A DNA stretch of 64,000 nt from Caprimulgus europaeus (lineage: Eukaryota; Chordata; Aves; Caprimulgiformes; Caprimulgidae): positions 9,555,686-9,619,685 of the forward strand of contig OU015534.1 of NCBI GenBank assembly GCA_907165065.1, written 5' to 3'. The position numbers and the translations under genes were made by a program. Under the pieces are notes generated by a model. It did no database searches. It was given only the letters and a program-made list of their open reading frames with translations, and had not been told where the DNA came from. Positions 25,260-36,229 of the stretch are shown here, one piece after another (positions within the stretch are counted from its first letter, which is position 1; the number at the start of each line of letters is the position of its first letter).

Positions 25260-27290
25260 TGTAGGTCAAAGTATTTTTTTCGTTGCTTGTCCTAATTGTT
25301 TTGGATAAATGGTTCTATTGGAACAAAATATTTTTAAGGAACTTTTTTGTGGCTTTTTGTATTATTTAAGAATCAAGTTTAGATACATAGTCTGAGTACA
25401 AAATACATATGAGACATGAAACAAAATATGCTGTTTGTATGTGTATATGTGCATCTGTAGTTATTCTATTATTTTGCAGTGTGGCCATTGGTTACATATA
25501 TCATTGTATTGATACTGTTTTAAAGATTGTATTCAACAAGATCAAAGTCCTCCTGTCTTCATTAATTTCTATCATGATAAGAAGTGATAAAAAAACTTGA
25601 GAATAATCAGACACTGATTTGGGATGGCTATAAATGCTCTCCTTTTTTGAAAGATTTCAAGTCTGAAGCCAACTTCCACAGTTCAAACTTGTCTCTAGAA
25701 AACACAAATGAGCAGCAATTCATGTCCAGTAGCAATTTCTCCACTGAATCATACTTAGATTCTGGTCCAAAGTCCTGTGTTTTGAGGAAGTATGAAAGTT
25801 TTCTGGCTTGGGTTGGCCACAGACTACCTTGGAAAACAACATTTTCAGAACTGTTCATTTTCAGAATGTTGCACTGGTAGAAATTTGCTTTGACAACACC
25901 CCTCTGAGGTACAGGGATCAGTGTAATGTGCTCTGACTTCACAACATGCTGAGAACACAACCTGTGTGGTGGGAGTCAGCTTTGCCCTGTCAGCTCTGGA
26001 CCGGGTCCACAGAGAATTAATGTATGGAAAGAGGTAAGAACACAAGTTATCCAGACCTCTGCATTTTTCAAATACTAAGACACTATTGTGTCGTGGGGCA
26101 TTGTTTTTTTCTCTTTATTTAAATAAGTTTTTAGAAATCTATTTCAATCAGAAATCTATTTCAATCAACTCTGATTGCAAAGAAATAGCTGTGGATTACT
26201 GCTTCCCAATTAAATGTATACCAGGAAAATTATTATATTGCATCATATAAATTTTTCCCCTCACCTAAAGAAGTGTTTTCTGTAACACTTTTCACTGATA
26301 CTAAAAGATACCCTTCCTTCTGCCAGAAGAACTAATTATTTTTCTCCAGCTACAAAACAGCAGGTAAACAACAATAAGCTAAGGATTTCCTTCTCAACCA
26401 AGGGAAATCAAGGTGGATTTAGAAAATATATTAAATTGAGATAACTGGATATCTTTTTCTGAAAACCTGTGTTTAAATTGACAACCACAATGACTTTCAA
26501 GAGGAAGTTGCACAAATCTTTACATCATAGATTATTTCCCTTTGTCCGAAGTCTTCCAAAAAAGTAAGAACCCTGGAAATTATGTATGTTTTAGGCCTTT
26601 ATTTAGTTTATTTTAACCATATAAGCACTGCTAGCAGAAAACAGAAAAGTGATCTGTCTTTCTGTTGCATAACAGTTGCCCTATCAAATTTCAGACTGGG
26701 ATATTTATCCTTGGAAACACAGACTGTAGCATATATCCATCATACATATATTTACATTAACCTACAGTTACATTCATCCAAACACACTGTATAATTGTTG
26801 CAATTTATATGTCCCTTTATGAGTATAAAATAAAAAGCATTAATAAACTGGCAAGATCCTTGACCACATGACCATCTCAAAAAAATCCATGACCAAGCTC
26901 TCCCAGGTATTCCAGAGAACGTCAGTCTGAGTTTGACAAACCATGCACTACTCTGACTTCATGTCCACCCCTCCTAGAAGCTCCTAGCATGTTGGCAAAG
27001 GCAGTCATTAGGGATGTGCTAAAGTCAAAAGGCCCACTAAGATCTAGCCCACTTTACCAGGGTCCCACAAGGACATGAGGAAGGACATAGAGTCTCTTTC
27101 TTGCTCAATGCAACATAAAAACTGTTGATGCCTGGGAGGGGTTCTTCAAAACCTACGCTGCAGCTGCAAACTGGCAGTTGTACTGTAAGCACAACCTGCT
27201 ACAGACTTGGTAAAGAACAGGGTAAACCTCTTCTACTCCAAAAACACCTGCAGTTTTTGGAGCTTATGGCTCATTTGTTGCAAATATATA
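25260..27290. other. Unassigned intergenic or intronic DNA
   Basis: AT-rich sequence without a recognised gene. It contains the 17-bp tandem duplication listed separately and short open frames without domains. Confidence 0.5.
26134..26167 (+). repeat. Perfect 17-bp tandem duplication
   Basis: The unit GAAATCTATTTCAATCA occurs twice head to tail (26134-26150 and 26151-26167) without mismatch, suggesting a recent slippage duplication. Confidence 0.95.
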
Positions 27291-27299
27291 TGACCCCAA

Positions 27300-27547
27300 A
27301 AGAAGTCAAGGGAGTCAAAGGAGGTTTAGATTGGATATTAGGAAAAAATTATTTACTGAAAGGATTATCAGGCATTGGAACAGGTTGCCCAGGGAAGTGG
27401 TTCATTCACCATCCCTGGAGGTATTTAAAAGACGAGTAGATGTGGCGCTTAGGGACATGATTTAGTGGGCATTGTGGTGTTGGGTTAACAGTTGGACTTG
27501 ATGATCTTAAAGGTGTTTCACAACCTCAACAATTCTATGATTCTAAG
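27300..27547 (+). mobile_element. CR1 LINE, 5'-truncated 3' end, sense orientation
   Basis: CR1 is the dominant non-LTR retrotransposon of birds. In one frame the copy reads the C-terminus of the CR1 ORF2 reverse transcriptase, with the block RFRLDIRKK, then [10 protein letters not shown], then [18 protein letters not shown], ending in an in-frame TAG at 27463-27465. The 3' untranslated region then runs to ATTCTATG (27532-27539) and ATTCTAAG (27540-27547), the CR1-type 8-bp terminal repeat; CR1 lacks a poly-A tail. No in-frame stop was seen before the natural one in the part read, so the copy is fairly young. The 5' boundary is approximate; the element is severely truncated and cannot be active by itself. 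Confidence 0.93.
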
Positions 27548-27549
27548 TT

Positions 27550-28845
27550 GCTTCAGGCTGTCTGATTATAATTTCATATTGGAAATGCTGTTTTCTACCT
27601 GAGGCAACACTTTTTCTATCATGACATCTTGCAGACTCAAGTTCAGCTAGAAAAAAAGGTGACCAGAACAAAGCCACAAATGAACAAACCAAATATTTGA
27701 CACAGAAGCCAAATCTAGACTAAGAAATTCCTCTTCACAAGAATGACCAACTACCAGAGGACTTAAGCATCCACAGAATCAAATGAGAAATCAACGTCTT
27801 TCAACTGATCAACCTTCAACAATTTCTGTGTATCTATGAAACTTAAACTCAATAAAAAATGACAATAGCTCATAATTCATATACCAGGCAAGATATTTAT
27901 CCGAAAGGCCAGAAAAGAGGACTAAGAACTAGAAATGTGTTGTTATAGCTGTACCCATTTGTAGATCTGTAGAAGAGTTACAGATACTACTGTGCTGTAG
28001 GACAAATTGGGATATGTAACCAGATACTGGAAGGTTGGTAGACCACTGAACATCTTTACTAGTACATGACCTGATTTTACATAAAGGAATCACCTTTAAA
28101 CACTTGCAATCCCTTTTATGTACAACAGTCAGTAGGATGTAGCAATTTTATTATTCTGTGCTTATATGCAAGACCTTGTCTTTGGTCTTCAGATTAGTCC
28201 AGGATAAACACTTTCTATCAGCTCACTTCTGAAACTGAAGAGTTTTCAGCTAATCTTTGTAGAAATGCATTGCAATCAAATTTGGTCAGAACAAAGGCCA
28301 ATATACCATACTTTAAAAGCTCTTTTTGTCAATGACCTTGGTGTGAAAGCAGTATGCTCCATTGCTATTTTTTCTCCTCTATTGTTTATCTTGAAAAGCA
28401 GCTGGTCCTTTATGACTATCTCACTATTTGACTCAAAGGCAGAGTATTTTAACTCCCTTCAGGAGTTATTGTAACTCCTCTTCTAACAGACCCTTCCCTT
28501 GACCTCACTCCCACCCTCGCCACCTACAGAAGATTTCCAGGAAGGTTAGAATGGAGATTTTCAAAAGAAAAATGGTTAAGATTTTCATTCTGCATCACTA
28601 GATGGCAATTCCTAACTATTAGTGGGGCCAAGATGCACATAGTACTGACTGAGCTCATAAAAATGTATTTATCACTGATTTGTGGAACTGAAGGGAAAAG
28701 AAGGAAAGGAAAGATTTTTTTCCTGAAAAACTGAAGGCCTGCTTTTTGGTGTTTTGGTTTGTTTTTTATAAAAATTTTGGAAAGAAGAAATGGGGGCAAA
28801 TATTTCAATTTTTTTTTTTTTTTAAATTACTATTACCATTATATA
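27550..28845. other. Unassigned intergenic or intronic DNA
   Basis: No gene was recognised. A poly-T tract at about 28809-28823 is low complexity. Confidence 0.5.
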
Positions 28846-28849
28846 GTTC

Positions 28850-29075
28850 CAGTATTTGTTAAAACCACCTCTAACACTAAGCCCTTGCAGCTCCTGTTTA
28901 AGTCCATGGGAACTGTGAGCCCTTCCAGGACTAGACCCTCTAAATGCTGGCTTGCTGTAACCAACTTCATATAAAGCCAATTCCCAAGTCTTTATCCAGG
29001 TTTTACTCAGCCTTTACTCAATCAAAGCTCCCACTTAGGGGCAGTAAATAAAGACTTTAGGAACTGGCCCAATGG
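28850..29075. mobile_element. Possible old palindromic (MITE-like) amniote repeat
   Basis: The right part reads, in degraded form, '..CCAGGTTTTACTCAGCCTTTACTCAATCAAAGCTCCCACTT..' and then '..AAAGACTTTAGGAACTGGCCCAATGG'. In crocodilian, turtle and bird genomes I recall a common palindromic repeat in which a 'CAAAACTCCCATT' arm is followed by 'AGGACTGCAGGATTTGGCCC'. The order fits, but divergence is high and no family name is offered. Confidence 0.3.
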
Positions 29076-29730
29076 ATAGGTTCCACAGCATGCAAGACAA
29101 CTATTATTAAGCGTGGGCGTTAGTCAGCAATAAGCCCTCCTCCACCTCTTAAACTTTTGGTGTTCCCACAAGGGAAGCTATTGAAAGCCTGTGCTTTGTA
29201 AGTTCAATTCCCTTTGCTGGCTTATAACACAGCTGCTATATATTATCTTATACATTTGACCACAAAGGTGCATTCTATAGGCAAGATTCATCCACTCCTG
29301 CCATCCCTTTTTATTCATTCACTGCTTTTCAGTGTAATGTTTGGGGACCCTGTTCTCAGCCACTTGTACATTTCAGCACTTGAAACGCACCAAGAGGGAC
29401 AATCGCTTGACTGATATCTCCATCTTAGTATCTATACCCGTCTCTCTGTTTCTCTAGCTTTCTACCCAAGCCATTGTGTGCGCCAATTGTGCTATCATAA
29501 AGCAGAGTGTTGGGCTGTTTTGTGATGATGAAGAACCATGCAATCACAAGCTTTATTGCATACCATCCCATCCAGTGACCCCTGTTCTTATCATGAGAGC
29601 CCATTCAAGGGGAAATTACACCAGACTTCAACGGGGAAAGTGTCCCTCTGTTTCCAGGCTATTCAGGACAAAAGGTGAGAACCGCAGAACAAGCCTCTTC
29701 TGCTTTAATTGTGAAATGTTTCAAGCAATT

Positions 29731-29769
29731 GGGGGGTGGGGGGGTGGGGGGAAGGGGGGTTAAGGGGGG
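29731..29769 (+). repeat. Five-run G-tract array (G-quadruplex motif)
   Basis: Five runs of six or more G at 29731-29736, 29738-29744, 29746-29751, 29754-29759 and 29764-29769, separated by 1, 1, 2 and 4 bases. This satisfies the usual G-quadruplex rule (four runs of at least three G with loops of 1-7) with great margin. An A-rich tract follows at 29783-29805. Confidence 0.9.
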
Positions 29770-29929
29770 ATGGCAAGGGAGGAAAAAAAACAAAAAAAGA
29801 AAAACTCTATTGAGATCAGGTGGTCCCATTTCCCAGGGATAAACAAGTTCAATAATATACTGGTCAACAGAGTTACCCTATCCTCAACAGGCTTTTGTTT
29901 TTTAAAAAAGGACTAAAATAACCACTTGG

Positions 29930-30310
29930 AAATGTTAAACCAAGGCATGGCATTTTAATATGAAAATGGAGGCCTGGTATATTTTTGGTCCCTCTGACAA
30001 CGATTGCCCTCAATTAGATCACTTATACTCAGTAAATTGGTTGCTGCAAGGGGTTTGTGATCATAAAAATAATTCATACATAGCAAGTCGCTTTCAAACC
30101 TGGGGATTTTTTGCTGTTGTTGGTGGTTTTTTCTCTGCTTTTTGCTTATTGCCATAGTAACGACAAGTGCATATTTTGGCTTGCTTCCAAAATAATATTC
30201 AAGAATGTTCTTTTCATCCATTTTTAAGAGGAATCATTATGAATATTTGAATTATATTTTCCAATTAGGTGAACTGAAGTGTTTTCCAGCAACTCTGTTT
30301 TTTTCCCCTC
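29930..30310. promoter_or_regulatory. Candidate conserved regulatory block with RFX-like site
   Basis: AT-rich, non-repetitive block with CAATTAG at 30011-30017, several TAAT cores and an imperfect X-box, ATTGCCATAGTAAC at 30148-30161, which differs at two positions from the RFX consensus form GTTGCCATGGTAAC. CpGs survive near 30001, 30090 and 30161. Non-coding in all frames. Conservation is unknown; the density of motifs suggests an enhancer. Confidence 0.4.
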
Positions 30311-30379
30311 ATTTATAGAAAATGTGAAATTTTTATTACACCAAGGACTTTCAAGACAATAGCTACAGAGACTATTCTT

Positions 30380-30770
30380 CAGTACTGTTTGTAATATCTA
30401 ATTCAGAGCTAATTTTTAATGGACAGGGTTCCATGGGGATTTGTTTGCAAATTTCATCAACTTGAGTTCCTGCTTCATCTGTTGAAATGCAGTACTTGGA
30501 ATTGACCCAGTGAGTAGGAACACTCTTGTTCCTTTTAAAACATTACTGTATATTACAATAAACAGTGACTGGTTATCAAAAATAAAAAGCTTGATTGTCT
30601 ACAGATTTAGAGCACACATTTTTTGTCTTGGATGAATTGCTGAGTTAGATTCACCACTGACACAGTTTAAACAAATTTTAAGCCTTGTGTTTCTTCAGAA
30701 GCTAACAGGATGTGCTCAGTTCAGAATAAAAGCAATTTGACAAGGAACTCCTTTTGTGATGGACACATTT
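30380..30770. promoter_or_regulatory. Candidate conserved regulatory block
   Basis: AT-rich non-repetitive DNA with many TAAT-type cores (near 30400 and 30412), a POU-like TTTGCAAAT at about 30443-30451 and a TTTAAACAAATTTTAA stretch near 30667-30682. It lacks CpG but does not decay into simple repeats. Selected on texture only. Confidence 0.3.
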
Positions 30771-30779
30771 TGTGCTTAG

Positions 30780-31950
30780 CTGTCTTTACTAAAAAGTGTA
30801 GCTGAATGAATCACAGTACCTTCTCTGTTTCATAAAACATTGTCATTACAACTCATTTACAGTCGCCAACTATATCAGTGTCTTGGTCCTTTTTCTAGTA
30901 TAACTTTATATTTTCTCTTCTCACATGCTCTTTTATATTTGCCTTAGCGGTACACCCTTCAGCCCAGGTCCTGAGTGGATGAAAGCCAATCCAACTGGCT
31001 AAACCCACACTTCCACCCTCCTTCAGCAGTAAAGTGTCTGTTACTTGAAAAGAAACTCCAAAGCGTTCAAATCATTGAGGAATTGCTTAAGAAGGGCTTG
31101 GTATGGTCCTGTCTCTAGACTCCTCTCCAAAACGTCTGCTGTTGAGGTTTTCCTAGTGGACAGCAATGGCCATTTCAGGTGAACTGAATAAACACAAAAT
31201 AAAAGAATGTATTTTTAAATCCAGGAGCTCATTTTAGCAGATCATTTTTCTGGTGACCCTGTTGAAGACACCTAGGACTTGCTGATCAATGGAAATCAGT
31301 ATCTGCAAACTCTCCGGGGTGTAAATGTTAGGACTTATGGCAAAATCATGCTGTATTTTCCACCTCTACATAGTCAACCTGCTGTGTACTTCTGCACAGG
31401 GATAGAAATAGCCTTACACATTTAGCTCATACAAGGCCCTTTTCTAAAATGGACTGTAGGTGAAAAAGGTCCTGAAACTTCTGAAGTATCATCCAGGGCC
31501 TCTCAATCTCTCTTCCAGTCTCAGCCTTAGTATAGGATTGAGGCAGACTCAAAAGCCTTTGAATCTCTGAAAAGCCCTATCTACTCATCATTGTTTGTGC
31601 CTTGTAGAAGCATCTTGTCCCAAGAAACGGCTAAGACGAAACGTAGTAGAAATGTCAGAAGCATAAAGCATTGTTTACGTGGCACTGGGGGAAGGAGCGG
31701 AGGAGGGAGACACGAAGAAAGGGAGTTTTACAATGCCAGAGCGTGATGGGCTCTTTGCAAACAAAGGTGAAGGTCTGAATCTGCCAAGTTCCTCCCATCT
31801 CAGACTACAGCAGATTAGACCTACAGGTTCTGTTTTGTAGAGTTTCAAGCTAAGCAGGCAAACTAAAACACTGTGCTGCATCCATCCTTTCTTTCATTGC
31901 AACATAAAACAAGCAATTAAAAAAACCCCAACTACTCAGACCTGTTTGAT
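30780..31950. other. Unassigned intergenic or intronic DNA
   Basis: No gene or repeat family was recognised. Confidence 0.5.
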
Positions 31951-31959
31951 CAGAAAGCA

Positions 31960-32250
31960 CTTAAGCAATACAGAAAGAATCCACAGCTTTTGATATTACA
32001 TTAATACACTAATATCTTAATCCTTTACCAGTGACAGACTACACATTTAAATCCCTAATGGGACCTGGTTTCCAAATTACATTATTTAATGTTTATTCAG
32101 TGAATAATCCAAATAGTATTTAACACCACTGAAGAAAAAACACACACACCCCCTGGGTGGATTGTCTGCTTTTCCTTTGCTTCGTAATTACCCAACCAAG
32201 GGTCCTATTAAATAACTCCATTTTTTATGATCTTAAAGTGAAATGAACCC
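31960..32250. promoter_or_regulatory. Candidate conserved regulatory block
   Basis: AT-rich block with clustered ATTAAT/TTAATCC motifs (near 31999-32023), the TTATTTAATGTTTATTCA stretch near 32083-32100 and TAATTA at 32185-32190 within a CpG-bearing context. A short CA run near 32142-32150 interrupts it. Non-coding. Confidence 0.35.
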
Positions 32251-32439
32251 TCTATTTGAACATTGTGCAGAAGAAACACTTCAGGCACACATGCACACTG
32301 TAAAATCCAGCTCCATGTCAAAAACTTTCCACTGATCAAGACTGTTTTGATCCATCTGGGGACTTTCTAGACAGATATATTTAATACCAAGGGGCCTGAT
32401 CCGCACCCCATTCTGGAAAGAGAACAAAAGCAAACACCA

Positions 32440-32560
32440 AGAGAGCATAAAAGAAATAGAAATTGCTCATCAATTAAATCTCTGTGTGTGGAAGAGGGGA
32501 AGTTAATTGCCTGTAACATTATAATATAATTAGGATACTTTCAATAGGATTTGTGCCACC
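32440..32560. promoter_or_regulatory. Weak candidate regulatory block
   Basis: Short AT-rich segment with ATCAATTAAAT near 32469-32479, GTTAATTGCC near 32502-32511 and ATAATTAGG near 32526-32534. It may be one unit with the block just upstream. Confidence 0.28.
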
Positions 32561-32564
32561 CAGC

Positions 32565-34210
32565 TGTGGTCACAGCTGGCAGGGCCGTAATCACCCAAGC
32601 TCCCTCATTACCCAGCAGAAAGGCTCTTTCCCTTCTCTGTACTGGGAGCTCAGGCAGCCATGAGGCAAAGGGAGGTCTACAAGTGATGGGACTGGTGTTG
32701 GGTGGCATGAAAACAAGCAGCTCCCTGTTGCAACAGCGTGTCCTGGTGCTCCTGCGCCTGATCCCCATGGTGCTTCCCTCCAAGCCTGGCCCAGCAGCAT
32801 ACCACTCCTGTGGGCCCACAGGGATGGAATAGCCCATTCAGTCCTTCGGGAAAGTCAGTCCCAGGGTCAGCAGAAGTCACATGTTTTCCTGGGGAAAAAT
32901 GCTTAGTTCCTCTAATGAACAGAACCCAACTCCTTCACAGCCAGAGATGAGTCACTTCGCATTTCCAAGAGGCAAAGTGTCTTTTTGCCCCCATGTACTC
33001 TTCAAGTAGAGGAAATCACCACACCTGTATGATACCTGCAACAACAGATGCTCCTGTCATTGTCCCCCCATTTTCATGCTTCTATTTCAAACCTGTCTAA
33101 AATAAAGGCCAGGCTTTTTTCTTCTTTCATTGACCACCTCTAATTGAAACCTTCACTCTTTTAAATATAATTCAAGTAGATCCTGAGGTTGTGAGTCAAA
33201 AAGTGTGTGTGGAAGTGAAGTTGGTGACATGAAGGAAAGAAGAATTTGCCTCTTTTTGGAGTGAAGAATAATTTGGGGATTCATTTGTAACAGTAACAAA
33301 AACAAGGCTTTTCAAAGAGATCTGCTTTATATTTGTCACAAATAGCCAGTGGTGCTTGATTCCAGCATTTAACTGTTTCAAACTACATAGTTAAAAAAAT
33401 AACCAGCACAAGTCAAGAGACATGTGTTTTGACATCAGAGCTCCTAGTAAGCTGTCAACATTTCCATTAAAGAGCCCCACTTGGAGAGCTGGACGTATCG
33501 ACAGCTTCAAGAGCATATGGCTTGCAATAGAAGGCAGACATGTTACTACCCAGTTTGGATGTAAATTGAAAGATTCAGGCATGCATGGACAGACAGACAG
33601 ACAGCTCCTAGTAAACCATCAGCTTCAGCAGTGTTAAGTTTTGTATGATCTCCTGCTGCCCCAGATCATGAAGCCATTCAATACAGGGTGGCCTAGCAAC
33701 ATCCTAAACGCACTGCAGAGTGATGGGGCTGGTCCTCCCCTGTTAATCCACAGCCGGACTGGGAATGAGGGGTCAGTGAAAGACTCTCCTCCCCACACAC
33801 CAGTGCAGGGGTTTTTGCAAGGATGTTGATTTAAAGACTGCATGATATGTGCACAGCACCCAGAGAATGCAAAGCGTTTGCTCCCAGCATGAGACATTCA
33901 ACTTTCCTACCTTAAAAATACAAGGGAATTTTGTCCCCAGCATTATCATTCACATTTTTATGACAGAATTGGCTGAATCACAGGTCTTTCTACAGAACAA
34001 GGCAAGCATCGCCAAAACTTATACTTTTGAGAGGGTTTGGGTGGTATTTTTTGGACTGTTGACCGTAGGCTATGTTACCAGAAGCAGAGAAAAGAAGAAA
34101 TAACACCTGATTCCTTTCCTTGTAGAACAGGGAACCTCAGTTATTAATGAGATATATGAGGTGGTCTCAGGGTAAAAAAGCCCCTCATCATCACCGGTAG
34201 ATTTCATCCT
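32565..34210. other. Unassigned intergenic or intronic DNA
   Basis: GC-rich from 32560 to 32860, with overlapping open frames on both strands of under 100 codons and no known domain. A short (AGAC)n run lies at about 33590-33602. No repeat family was recognised. Confidence 0.5.
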
Positions 34211-34217
34211 ACCTTTA

Positions 34218-34350
34218 TATGAGGCAGTGAATATTTATCCCTACTGCACCGAGGGGGAACTCCAGCACTGATTAAGTATCTCCCCCAGGTCTCCCCAGTG
34301 GGGCTGGGAACCTGACCTGTGCCTCCTGCCTCCCGATCCAACCCACTCTG
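34218..34350 (-). mobile_element. MIR-type SINE relic, antisense
   Basis: On the plus strand the order is that of an inverted MIR: 'TATGAGGCAGTGAATATTTATCC' (34218 onward), a 'GAGGGGGAACTCCAGCACTG' block in place of '..GGGGAAACTGAGGCACAGAG', 'ATTAAGTATCTCCCCCAGGTC' in place of '..TTAAGTGACTTGCCCAAGGTC', then 'GGGGCTGGGAACCTGACCTGT', matching '..GAGCTGGGAATAGAACCCAGGT', and a C/T-rich end. All landmarks occur in the right order with realistic spacing. Confidence 0.55.
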
Positions 34351-34359
34351 CTTTAAGCA

Positions 34360-35920
34360 GCATGGTGTTTCAGTGAGTGATGCTGGGAGCCAACACGGGG
34401 TTGTGTGGACATTACAAAAGAAAAAGAGAAGCCAAAACGCGCTTCACAGTCTGAAATCTGAATTTACCGGCAGGGTCAGGGAGCTATTTTACTTGCTACC
34501 ACTGTGAACTCCAGGAATGGAATCAATTAGTATTAGTTTAAAACATCATCTGTTTCAGTTTAACAGAAAGCTTCTGTTCAATGAAATACAGGGTTGGTAA
34601 ATGAAAAATAAAAGTTGATCTGATTTTAGTAACTCCTAAGGTACTATTATGGATGCGGCAAAGAGGTGTATCATACATCTGCTACAAACGTGTGATAATA
34701 CATTACTCTTGTTTTTCTTCATGTCTTCATAGAAGAATATCCCTACAAGTCATGCATGAGCACAAATCACAAATCTGTGCAAAGCAAGATGATTCACTAG
34801 TGACTTCACAGTTGTGTGATGGCATTTTCTTCAATAATGCTGTGAGGTGATAAACCAGCTACTTTTAAATGGATGTTTTCCCAGGTAATTAAAACCATCT
34901 TTAAAATCACCATGGAAGAATTCCTTTCCAGATATCATTTCTATCTTTAGAGAAAGAAACTCTCTCTGTGTGGGTTGGTTGAGTTTTTTTGATTTTGGGG
35001 TTTTTTTTGCCATAGATGTTGACAGGCTATGGTAGGAGGGTTCATTATAGAACTGCAAAATACAAGAGTTTTCCAAGGCAATGAACTGGCTCCAAGCAAT
35101 GCTGCATTTTTTTTTCCCAAAACATTTTTAAAGTACTGTCATCCTTTCCAATTCAAAACAGTCCTAACACATTTCAGTTCTGCAGGGGCACCACCAGCCT
35201 GCTCCTGATCTAAGCATCTTACAAGGCTAACAGCATATATTACTTTATAGGTAAAGCAAGAGCGATGTTATTGAAGACTGAACTTACGGCGATCTCACCT
35301 ACAGAAAAGTAAATCCTTCGCCTGCAGTTGCACCTTGTGTTTTATACCCAGAATTATGAGCTAAAGCACATTACAGAGACAATTAAGTTTAATGTTAATG
35401 TTCCAGCATTACTCCTAAAATGCTTGAATTTCTCATCCCAATTTTTAGTTCTCTGAACATCCTCCCCCTCTTTCAATACTGTTTTTTCTTTCCTCTCTTT
35501 ACTTTTTGGAGGAAGAAAAATTAGAGCAGGGAAGACATCCCTCAGTAGAGCCTGCTCCAGTTGGTAGAACAACCCTCTCCTCTCGATGTGCCATTTTCAC
35601 ACCACGACAGCCATAACTAGGAGTGGTACCACTGCTCGCGCTGCACAACTCTCTTCAATTTAACCTATAGGTTAAGCAAAGCTGCTAAGAAGCCATCACG
35701 AATATAGGGAGAGGAAAGCAGAGATCAGTGGGGTTTACTGCAGTGGGAACAACTCAACCCTCATGATGAATTGCTGACAGAGCTTGGGAGGAAAGACCAG
35801 ACTGGCCTCCTGCAGAGACCCAGCACAGCACCAGAGTCAGCAGAAAAAGCCATGGAAAGGACTAGGGAGGGAGTGTGGGGCGAGATGAGACAGCTGCTGG
35901 GCTTCCTAATCGATGGAAAA
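34360..35920. other. Unassigned intergenic or intronic DNA
   Basis: No gene or known element. A T/G-rich patch at 34984-35010 is low complexity. Confidence 0.5.
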
Positions 35921-35929
35921 TGGCATCAT

Positions 35930-36220
35930 GGCCCACAGTACACTGCAGCAAGGAAATGCAAAAGTGGAAACTTATAGATATATTTTTATACAGTGATAAT
36001 GATTTTAGCATCTGCGTAATGTACACGAGCCAGGGCCTGGATCCCTCCTCGCTTAAATCACTTAAAATCCTGTACTGCCTGAAAGTAATAATCTGTTTGC
36101 TTTTATTGCTGTCTTATAAACTTTCCATCCAATCTACTAATGAAATGAAGTGACACAAGGGCTGTCAAATAAATTCTGCAAGGGCTCGGTGAGGCAGGGC
36201 AGCAGGAACACATTGAAAAT
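35930..36220. promoter_or_regulatory. Candidate conserved regulatory block with HOX/MEIS-type motifs
   Basis: About 290 bp of non-repetitive sequence with GCGTAATGTACACG near 36014-36027, CTTTTATTGC near 36100-36109 (CDX or posterior-HOX-like) and TGTCAAATAAA at 36163-36173 (a MEIS-type TGTCA beside an ATAAA core). CpGs survive near 36015, 36027, 36050 and 36186. The mixture of AT-rich cores and retained CpG fits an enhancer. Non-coding. Confidence 0.42.
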
Positions 36221-36229
36221 GTGAAGTCC

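Noticed and set aside
29201-29211. AGTTCAATTCC, a match to the RNA polymerase III B-box
   Set aside because: The flanking bases do not form a T-stem and no A-box or cloverleaf lies upstream. One 11-mer match is not a tRNA gene.
33590-33602. (AGAC)n run as a marker of interest
   Set aside because: Only about three units; ordinary simple sequence.
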